DNA of 64,000 nt from Paenibacillus periandrae. Lineage in GTDB: Bacteria; Bacillota; Bacilli; Paenibacillales; NBRC-103111. Where the stretch lies: assembly GCF_022458865.1 (NCBI RefSeq), contig NZ_JAJNMU010000018.1, forward strand, positions 124,001 through 188,000, written 5' to 3'. A program made the translations under genes and the position numbers. Below the pieces are notes generated by a model. That model did no database searches. It worked only from the letters and a program-made list of their open reading frames with translations, and was not told the origin of the DNA. This document shows positions 43,314 through 49,678 of the stretch, piece after piece. The number at the start of each line of letters is the position of its first letter. Position 1 is the first letter of the stretch.

Positions 43314-44015
43314 ATGAATCGAAAGATACCGCACCTTCGCCTTCGAGCTACAATTGCTTTGCTTATTTTGAGCATGACTGGAGCATTCAATGTCCAAACT
43401 GCTTATGCCGATCCATCGCTGCCGATTGTCGCTGACCAAGGGGGGTTCTCTATCGAAGTTTATCCTCAACAGCACCGACTAATCGTGCGGGCACAGGGAC
43501 AGAAATTGAAGACTTATACCGTCGCCGTCGGTAATCCCTCCACCCCTACCCCCGTTGGAGAATACAAAGTCGTGTACAAGGGGAAAAATTGGGGACCCTC
43601 CTTTGGTCCAAGATGGCTAGGATTAAACGTCCCTTGGGGAACCTACGGTATTCACGGTACGAACAAGCCGTATTCTATCGGACAACATCAGAGTCATGGT
43701 TGTATCCGTATGCACAACAACGATGTCATTGAATTATTCGAAATGATTCCTCTTGAAACAAAAGTAACGATATTTGGGCATATGTTGGGGAATCAATATC
43801 AAGATCCAAGGAATTTGGCGGAAGGGGACGTCGGAGGAGACGTACAATTAATTCAGTCCCGTTTGAAGGGCGGCGGATACTTCCAAGGAATATGTAACGG
43901 CAAATTCCTCCTGGATACAACAGCAGCCGTAAAACAATTTCAGCGTGACCATCATTTGGTGCAGAATGGTGTCGTCTCAATTAAAGTGTATGAGAAGTTA
44001 GGGTTGTTGGAGTGA
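43314..44015 (+). CDS. L,D-transpeptidase with peptidoglycan-binding domain
   Basis: 233 residues from ATG at 43314 (GTGGTGG upstream). A signal peptide (about 1-33, LRATIALLILSMTGAF...TAYA) precedes a YkuD domain with the catalytic HGTN...SHGCIRMHN motif (Cys near residue 142) and a C-terminal PG-binding-1 domain (VQLIQSRLKGGGYF, AAVKQFQRDHHL). It should make or exchange 3-3 cross-links in the cell wall or spore cortex. It is intact within the inserted unit. Confidence 0.92.
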   Translation: MNRKIPHLRLRATIALLILSMTGAFNVQTAYADPSLPIVADQGGFSIEVYPQQHRLIVRAQGQKLKTYTVAVGNPSTPTPVGEYKVVYKGKNWGPSFGPRWLGLNVPWGTYGIHGTNKPYSIGQHQSHGCIRMHNNDVIELFEMIPLETKVTIFGHMLGNQYQDPRNLAEGDVGGDVQLIQSRLKGGGYFQGICNGKFLLDTTAAVKQFQRDHHLVQNGVVSIKVYEKLGLLE

Positions 44016-44063
44016 ACAAACCTATTGACCTGTATAGGAACACAGAAGTAGGGATGTGATTTG

Positions 44064-44225
44064 ATGTCCTTATCAGATGAAGATACTACAAATGTGGTAG
44101 CTATTCCGCCGACGGAAGATCTGATGCGTGACCACGGTGTACTAAAACGAATCCTTCTCATTTACAGAAAGGTTGTAAAACAGCTAATCGGGGAAAAGCA
44201 GCAAGAATCGCGAATTCAACCCTAA
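44064..44225 (+). pseudogene. N-terminal fragment of a hemerythrin-like protein
   Basis: A 53-residue frame (ATG with GGGATGTG upstream) contains PTEDLMRDHGVLKRILLIYR, which matches the first helix of hemerythrin HHE cation-binding domains (the H in DHG is the first iron ligand). The remaining helices and ligands are missing, and the frame ends soon after. It is either a truncated gene or an unusually short relative. Confidence 0.6.
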
Positions 44226-44348
44226 CGGAATATGCCGAGGGTGAGCCTTACCTATTGTCATCTTCGAGGCTTACCCAAAGTAAGTCCGGAGGTCGGGTGG
44301 CTTTCGCTTGCCCCTAGCCTGCTGATGAAAGAAGCAATAGACGCAAAA

Positions 44349-44391
44349 AGCAAAGGAATTAAACACAGACAAGCTGCTTAACTCCTTTGCT
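44349..44391. terminator. Strong hairpin after the hemerythrin fragment
   Basis: AGCAAAGGA-AT-TAA and TTA-AC-TCCTTTGCT pair as a 14-base stem with a two-base mismatch. Only a short T-rich stretch (CGTTTAAAC) follows. Confidence 0.45.
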
Positions 44392-44720
44392 CGTTTAAAC
44401 ATTTATTTTCACTGAAGATCCGACGTGTCCTACGGACCTTTAATTTACAATTGTCATCCGGTCATTACTTAATTGGCTATGCTAAAAGATTAAGTTCACA
44501 TACGTCTACGACAACCTCCACCCTGTGCTTTACCACTATTTGTGATACGGTTCCCCTTATCAGCTCTAAAGCGAAATATTAGCGCGCCGCGCGTTCTGAT
44601 ACTTCGCATGTTATATAGAGTGAGCGCCAAAATTTTTATAAGGTTGCGGCGGCACCAAGCCAATTCAGGCTCGCGAACGTAGCAGCCCGGTTATTGGCCT
44701 AACGTGTTTTTGTTAAAGTG
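44392..44720. other. Gap with no assigned gene
   Basis: About 330 bases between the hairpin and the WYL regulator gene. A minus-strand frame without a start reads LELIRGTVSQIVVKH and VDVCELNLLA-stop (44460-44590 region), which looks protein-like but is not recognised. A GC-rich palindromic patch (GCGCGCCGCGCG) lies near 44582. It may be debris from earlier rearrangements. Confidence 0.35.
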
Positions 44721-45683
44721 TCAGCACTTCCCCTTAAACCGCTCTTCCAAAATCAAGCGCAGCTCATCAGGAATCCGTTCAAACTCGACCCCTCTCCCCA
44801 AAAACAAAAGCCAATCCGCATAATACTCTAACGCCTCAACATCGGTCACATCCAGTTGAGCATTGAAAATCCCACTCGACTGGAACATCCCTGTAAAGGA
44901 CAAAATAATTCCCGGCGGGTGCAAGCGCTTAAAGCGCTGAATCCCAGTCGTATCAAGCTTTACAATCAGATTGGACTCACGTGCGCCAAGCCGTTTTTTG
45001 CTTAAAATCTCTTGCTCAGACCGCCTCATCTTCTGCTCAGAAATGGCCGAATACCGCAGCATCTCAACAGGCAAATAACGAAACTCATCGGTATCAAGAT
45101 CATAAACCTCGACCAGCCAACGAGCGTTTGAGTTAAAAATATGAATCAAAAAAACGTCCATCAACTGCGGCCAGCCAGGACTCGGCTCATACGTCAAGCG
45201 CAAGTGCTTATCCCGCACGGCAAGCGATATCAACTGGTTCAACTCCGCAGGCGCCGCATCATCGAGTTCCAAAAGATTCGGATTAGCAGGATTTGTATTT
45301 TCAAAAAGCAAGATATTATTCAGCTCGATCAGCTCGTCGTGCTGGGTTTGCGACGCGATGCCGATGAGTTTTTCAGTGATGGAGCGGCGATTTTGCAAAT
45401 AAGGCAGCTGCGAATTTTTCGAGGCGATAAAACTGATAAATATCGCTTTCAGCTCTTCTGGCGTGAAACGGACGGCGGACAGATACTGATTTTGCAGGAC
45501 GTTGTAGCCGCCTCCGCGCCCAAGTTCGGTCGTCAGCGGAAAACCCATCGCCTGAATCTCGTTAATGTCGCGGATCGCCGTCGCGCGAGAAATCTTGAAC
45601 TCCCGCTGAATCTCTGCAATCGTAAAATGCGCGCGGTTATTGATGAAGCGCATGATCAGGTTCACTCGTTCTGTCTTTTTCAT
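44721..45683 (-). CDS. HTH + WYL-domain regulator (YafY-like)
   Basis: 320 residues. An N-terminal winged helix (ERVNLIMRFINNRAHFTIAEI, SRATAIRDINEIQAMG; about 1-60) is followed by a WYL domain (about 140-230, with IFNSNARWLVEVYDLDTDEFRYLPVEM) and a C-terminal WCX part. Such regulators sense ligands such as nucleic-acid fragments or small molecules. It is divergent from two small effector-binding-like genes, which it probably controls; GTATC/GATAC repeats lie between. A weak ribosome site precedes ATG. Confidence 0.88.
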   Translation of the reverse strand: MKKTERVNLIMRFINNRAHFTIAEIQREFKISRATAIRDINEIQAMGFPLTTELGRGGGYNVLQNQYLSAVRFTPEELKAIFISFIASKNSQLPYLQNRRSITEKLIGIASQTQHDELIELNNILLFENTNPANPNLLELDDAAPAELNQLISLAVRDKHLRLTYEPSPGWPQLMDVFLIHIFNSNARWLVEVYDLDTDEFRYLPVEMLRYSAISEQKMRRSEQEILSKKRLGARESNLIVKLDTTGIQRFKRLHPPGIILSFTGMFQSSGIFNAQLDVTDVEALEYYADWLLFLGRGVEFERIPDELRLILEERFKGKC

Positions 45684-45764
45684 GATTTTATTGTATCAGA
45701 AATGTAGCACCAGTACTGATTTTGATTCTGTTTTTTTGCATTACTTTTTGATATTCGATAAAAG

Positions 45765-45798
45765 GTATCGTTTTTTGATACATTTAGAGAGTAGTATC
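45765..45798. promoter_or_regulatory. GTATC/GATAC repeats, possible WYL operator
   Basis: GTATC-N7-GATAC (45765-45781) is followed by another GTATC at about 45794, and a further GTATC lies near the regulator start. They sit in the divergent promoter region between the WYL regulator and the two effector-binding-like genes, the usual place for autoregulation. Confidence 0.4.
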
Positions 45799-45835
45799 AA
45801 TCTTGTAAAAACAAATCCGCTAAGGAGAGATCAAG

Positions 45836-46306
45836 ATGTCTAACTACTCCATCCAAACCATTTCAGAAAACTACAAAATGACTGCTTTCGGTGTTTTACT
45901 TGAAGACTACAACGACTGGGCAGGCAATGCAGCAAAAACTGCAGCAAAAAAAGCCGAAATCACTGAAAACGGCAAGCTTGCCGAACTTCTCGCGCTCGCT
46001 GACGGGCAAGAATATCAAATCAACTACGTCATCGACGGCAAGGCTTGGCGCGGCTTCGGCGTGATGGGTGCATACGACGTGGAAGGCGCGGTCGTCCTTG
46101 ACTTCCTCGCTGGGGACTACCTTGTGGTGCCTGGCACAGGCGCTGACAAAGACCGCCTTGCTGACGAAATAACAGGCAAGGTTTTCGGTGGCCTGCTGCA
46201 AGAAATCACAGACTACAAATACGTTGGTCCTGGTAACTCAACATTCGTCAAAGCAGCTGATGACGGAACATTCTACGGCGAAATGTGGCTTCGTGCAAAA
46301 AAGTAG
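45836..46306 (+). CDS. Effector-binding-like (GyrI-like) protein, first of a pair
   Basis: 156 residues with the opening strand YSIQTISENYKMTAFGV, a central WRGFGVMGAYDVEG segment and a C-terminal FYGEMWLRAKK, the pattern of stand-alone AraC-type effector-binding (GyrI-like) domains. No DNA-binding part is attached. AAGGAGAG precedes ATG. It is followed 30 bases later by a paralogue. These domains bind hydrophobic or cationic small molecules; a role as drug-sequestering proteins or co-sensors of the WYL regulator is inferred. Confidence 0.75.
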   Translation: MSNYSIQTISENYKMTAFGVLLEDYNDWAGNAAKTAAKKAEITENGKLAELLALADGQEYQINYVIDGKAWRGFGVMGAYDVEGAVVLDFLAGDYLVVPGTGADKDRLADEITGKVFGGLLQEITDYKYVGPGNSTFVKAADDGTFYGEMWLRAKK

Positions 46307-46336
46307 CAGTCTAATCTCAATCAAAGGAGCACTCCC

Positions 46337-46813
46337 ATGGCAAATTACACAGTTGAACATAAGAAATCATTTACATTGACCGCTTATGGTTTTTCAATTC
46401 AATCCAATTTCCAAGACGCGCCAGCTTTGCAGAAGGAAAAAGCAGAGTTTTGGGGAGGACTCCAGGCTGACGGGCGTTTTGATAAGCTCAAATCGGCCGC
46501 AAAAGATGATCGCGAATGGTCAGTCAACGAGGTTTACCAAGGCAGACCGTGGAATTATTTCGCGGTAGAAGCTAGCAAATCGGTGGCTGACGCAACACGC
46601 ATCATCGAGTTTCCAGAGAGCGAGTACATAGTGCTCGCAGGAACCGGCGACAAGGAAACTTTGTTTGATCAGTTGACTTATCGTGCCTTTGGCGAAGTCT
46701 TGTCACAAATCACTGACTATGCTTACATCGGCGGTCCCAATGCGACTTATCGCAAAGAAAACGGTGACGGCACTTTCTACGGCGAATTTTGGGTTCCAGT
46801 TGTTAAAAAATAG
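46337..46813 (+). CDS. Effector-binding-like (GyrI-like) protein, second of a pair
   Basis: 158 residues, a clear paralogue of the previous gene (shared start YTVEHKKSFTLTAYGF, QITDYAYIGGPN, and the end FYGEFWVPVVKK). AAAGGAG lies 8 bases before ATG. A strong terminator follows. Close relatives seem, from memory, to occur in lactic acid bacteria, which would fit horizontal transfer of the three-gene block; this needs a database check. Confidence 0.75.
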   Translation: MANYTVEHKKSFTLTAYGFSIQSNFQDAPALQKEKAEFWGGLQADGRFDKLKSAAKDDREWSVNEVYQGRPWNYFAVEASKSVADATRIIEFPESEYIVLAGTGDKETLFDQLTYRAFGEVLSQITDYAYIGGPNATYRKENGDGTFYGEFWVPVVKK

Positions 46814-46825
46814 TAGGATTTGACC

Positions 46826-46866
46826 AAAGGGCCACACGAAACACACACTTGGATGGCCCTTTTTGA
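46826..46866 (+). terminator. Terminator of the effector-binding gene pair
   Basis: AAAGGGCCA and TGGCCCTTT form a perfect 9 bp stem followed by TTG.. within a T-run (CCCTTTTTGAG). Confidence 0.88.
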
Positions 46867-46888
46867 GTTCGCTTTCTTTAAGACACCT

Positions 46889-47092
46889 TTAGAAACCGCC
46901 TCTAGAATGGATGATTTTGCCGGCAATCCATTGGGAATCGTCGCTTGCAAGAAATGCGATCAGACGGGCTGCATCTTCTGGAAGACCGATCTGGCCCATC
47001 AGGAATCGAGGCAGCAATGCATCTTTCACCTCTTCGGACATCCAGCTGGAATCGGTAGTACCGGGATCGACTGCGTTGACCATAACTCATTA
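46889..47092 (-). pseudogene. C-terminal fragment of a short-chain dehydrogenase
   Basis: Minus-strand frame reads VNAVDPGTTDSSWM, then GQIGLPEDAARLIAFLASDD and KIIHSRGGF-stop, the usual C-terminal third of SDR oxidoreductases (the PG motif and 'ASD-..-ITGQ..-GG' end). The Rossmann half and the YxxxK catalytic pair are missing. It lies just inside the right end of the mobile unit. Confidence 0.78.
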
Positions 47093-47152
47093 ATATGGCT
47101 GTTATGGGAAACTATAACATACTGTCCGAGATCCTTGCCATGATTCAGAAAT

Positions 47153-47305
47153 CTACAATGTAGGTAGTTTTGTGTCGTAATTCTACAATGTAGGGAAATT
47201 TGTGCATTTTGTAGTGAAACAAATTTCCCTACATAAAAAATTAAAAGCTTTAGTAATCAAGCTTTTTCGGATTAGTTTATGTAGACACTTTTGTGTCATT
47301 GGACA
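47153..47305. repeat. Right IS21-like end with extra inverted repeat
   Basis: Three copies of the end unit in the same orientation (47153-47177, 47183-47206 and the outer copy 47280-47305), each ending CTACATTG/CTACATAA when read inward. In addition, ATGTAGGGAAATTTGT (47188-47203) has a perfect inverted copy at 47219-47234, forming a 16 bp hairpin. The outer copy is the counterpart of the left tip. Confidence 0.65.
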
Positions 47306-47330
47306 ACTTGCCAGAGGGTCGATTCGTCCT

Positions 47331-48602
47331 TTATTCAGTCACATCCTCACCAAATTCCAGCTTGATAACCAACACTTCATCTGTGATCTCGTTAATTGGC
47401 AGATTACGGATACGCAAATAAGCACGTTCCTGCCAATACCATGGCAGCAGCTCCACGCTCGACTCGAGTTCTTGACCATTATTAAGCAGTATAGCCCGCT
47501 TAGGAAGCACATCGAGCGGCTTCAGAATCACCGTATTGCTCTGAAGGTCGCGATAAGCATGAACATAAACGGTATTGCCTTTGCGCGTCAACAAGACGTG
47601 ATCCCGGAACACCCGGCTCTTCACTTCGTTAGCTGACTCGATTTCATCCTTGCCTCCCATGTACGAAGCCGGTACAGTTCCCTCAAAGGATTCACGAATC
47701 TTCTTGTACCACTTCCCGATTCGTCGAAGTGAATTTGCGTTCTCACTAGTAATCGTACCATCTGGCATGGGTCCCACATTCAGTAAATAATTGCCTCCCA
47801 TAGCCAAAATTTTGTCAATACTCTGCATCAGAAACTTGTCAGCGTAATAATCCTCGTTCTCACGATAACCCCAGCTTTCTCGTCCAATCGATTGGCAAGC
47901 CTCGGTAGGAGTACGGAAAGAACCTCCTTCAGGAACATGCCGCTCAGGAGTACTGTAATCGCCTTCATCAGGACCGCGATTATTAATCAAAATGCCCGGC
48001 TGCAGAGATCGAACCAGCTCATTCAGTGAAGGATCATGGTATTCGGCGACGTTAACGTCCCAGAATAACTGGTATATAGGCCCATAGTTCGTTAAAAGCT
48101 CCCGTAATTGCTTGGTCACATATTCGTAATAGCGATTGATATCGGGCTCATCTCCCGGACGGGGGCCGAACATCTCGTGATGTCTGCCCATATTCGGATA
48201 ATTGGGATGATGCCAGTCCGGGCAAGAATAGTAAAGACTCAACGGAAAATTACGTTTTTGACAGGCTTCTGCCAGCATCGCCATTACATCCTTACCATAA
48301 GGTGTATGGGTAATCTTATAATCCGTATGTGAGGTGTCCCACATGCAGAAGCCATCATGATGCTTGGTGGTAAAGCACAGGTACTGCATCCCTGCCTCCT
48401 GGGCCAGATCAAGCCATGCTTCTGGGTCAAACTCGATTGGGTTGAATTCATGAATCAGCTTTTCATAATCATTCCGCTTCACATTACCTCTCCACAATAT
48501 TTGTTCGTGCCAGGCAGGAATCGCATATAAGCCCCAGTGGATGAATAAGCCAAAGCGCATATCGAAAAATCTGTCGCGTGCATCGTTAAATCTTGAAATC
48601 AT
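47331..48602 (-). CDS. Alpha-L-fucosidase, GH29
   Basis: 423 residues from ATG at 48602 (GGAGG before it); the frame extends to 48677 without a site. GH29 features: FGLFIHWGLYAIPAWHEQ near the start, the TTKHHDGFCMWDT segment (about 83-95), YYSCPDWHH, and LFWDVNV carrying the likely nucleophile Asp. No signal peptide, so it acts on imported fucosylated oligosaccharides in the cytoplasm. It is divergent from an AraC regulator, and its 3' end is only 25 bases from the mobile unit. No terminator is seen before that boundary. Confidence 0.9.
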   Translation of the reverse strand: MISRFNDARDRFFDMRFGLFIHWGLYAIPAWHEQILWRGNVKRNDYEKLIHEFNPIEFDPEAWLDLAQEAGMQYLCFTTKHHDGFCMWDTSHTDYKITHTPYGKDVMAMLAEACQKRNFPLSLYYSCPDWHHPNYPNMGRHHEMFGPRPGDEPDINRYYEYVTKQLRELLTNYGPIYQLFWDVNVAEYHDPSLNELVRSLQPGILINNRGPDEGDYSTPERHVPEGGSFRTPTEACQSIGRESWGYRENEDYYADKFLMQSIDKILAMGGNYLLNVGPMPDGTITSENANSLRRIGKWYKKIRESFEGTVPASYMGGKDEIESANEVKSRVFRDHVLLTRKGNTVYVHAYRDLQSNTVILKPLDVLPKRAILLNNGQELESSVELLPWYWQERAYLRIRNLPINEITDEVLVIKLEFGEDVTE

Positions 48603-48740
48603 CGTCCATCCTCCTTGTAAAATCGAAATAGCAGCTCCATTCACCTCTATCATAATCGTTCCATTTACAATGAACATCTTGTTTGTTAACCTATTTGTAG
48701 TAAATAGTAACTATCATTTCACTAAAGGCAGGGACAATCC

Positions 48741-49559
48741 ATGCACAAACCATCGAATGATTCCCTACGGACTTTACTATCCAACCTTCAGATAGATGTC
48801 ATTATCGCAAATGTTCAAACGGTGGGTATGGACTGGAAACGAGAAAACTATGTGCACAGTTTTAACCGATTGTATTTCATTATCGAAGGGGAGGGCCAGA
48901 TTGAGGTCGATGGTATTGTCTACTACCCTAAGCCTGGCCAGCTTGTTGTTATGCCTTGCCATGTTTTGCAGTCCTATTCAACTATCAATGACCATCCGTT
49001 TCATAAATATTGGTGCCATTTCACAGCGCGTGTAGGCAACAGGGATTTATTGGAGATGTACCGTTTTCCCGTATGCATCGACGTCCTCTCAAGCTCCGAG
49101 GTTGAGAGCTGGTTCAGCCGGATGATCAGCGAAATGAAGAAACAGACGCCCTCATCCATTCTTAATATCCAGGCTTCGATGCTTCAATTAATAGGTTTGT
49201 TCATTGATCATGGCTTTGAACAAACGGCAATCCCTTCATCGACCACGCAAAAGTTGAGCCGCGTGTTTCAATTTATCGAACAAAATCTGGAACATAAAAT
49301 AACGATTGAGCAGCTTGCCAGCTTGGTCCATTATCATCCGAATTATTTCATACGAGCATTTCATTCCGTGATGGGCTGCTCTCCCATCCAATACATCAAT
49401 CGGATGAGGCTTGACAAGGCCAGACAAATGCTTTCAACCGACATGACCATTGGAAGCATCGCCCGTGCGGTAGGTATCGAGCAGCATAACTTTTCGACGA
49501 TGTTCAAGAGCTACACCGGATTTTCACCCAGAGACTTCAGACAACTGCTCATGCGATAG
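48741..49559 (+). CDS. AraC regulator with cupin sensor
   Basis: 272 residues: an N-terminal cupin-type AraC arm (about 20-110, with GEGQIEVDG and PGQLVVMPCHVLQ) that binds sugar, and a C-terminal double helix-turn-helix (IEQLASLVHYHPNYFIRAFH, IGSIARAVGIEQHNFSTMFKSYTG). Cytoplasmic. It is divergent from the fucosidase gene and probably activates it in response to a fucose- or mannose-containing glycan. Followed by a hairpin terminator. Confidence 0.9.
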   Translation: MHKPSNDSLRTLLSNLQIDVIIANVQTVGMDWKRENYVHSFNRLYFIIEGEGQIEVDGIVYYPKPGQLVVMPCHVLQSYSTINDHPFHKYWCHFTARVGNRDLLEMYRFPVCIDVLSSSEVESWFSRMISEMKKQTPSSILNIQASMLQLIGLFIDHGFEQTAIPSSTTQKLSRVFQFIEQNLEHKITIEQLASLVHYHPNYFIRAFHSVMGCSPIQYINRMRLDKARQMLSTDMTIGSIARAVGIEQHNFSTMFKSYTGFSPRDFRQLLMR

Positions 49560-49580
49560 CTTGTGTTGGACAACGCAAAA

Positions 49581-49617
49581 AGAGGACATGGAAAATGACA
49601 AATTCCATGTCCTTCTT
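49581..49617. terminator. Hairpin between AraC and GH2 genes
   Basis: GGACATGGAA-N10-TTCCATGTCC, with AAAAAGA before and TTCTTC after. It can end both the AraC gene and the convergent GH2 operon. Confidence 0.7.
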
Positions 49618-49678
49618 CAGAATGATTTCAGGCCCATCCTCAAATTAGTGGTTGACATATTGCCTACAACAACTGGCG

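Larger units (their letters stand above)
39202..47305. mobile_element. 8.1 kb unit with IS21-like inverted ends and 5-bp target duplication
   Basis: The left tip reads TGTCTAATGACACAAATG and the right tip, read inward on the minus strand, TGTCCAATGACACAAAAG; over the first 29 bases 25 agree. Further inside each end are more copies of a GACACAAA-N6-CTACATTG unit, the multi-repeat arrangement of IS21-family ends, which begin with TGT. The same ACTTG (39197-39201 and 47306-47310) flanks both tips, as expected for a target-site duplication. No istA/istB transposase frame is present. The interior holds unrelated cargo and several broken genes. Confidence 0.7.

Noticed and set aside
47202..47636. 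144-codon plus-strand frame across the right end and fucosidase 3' end
   Set aside because: Antisense to the fucosidase gene and starting inside the IS-like end; no domain is visible.
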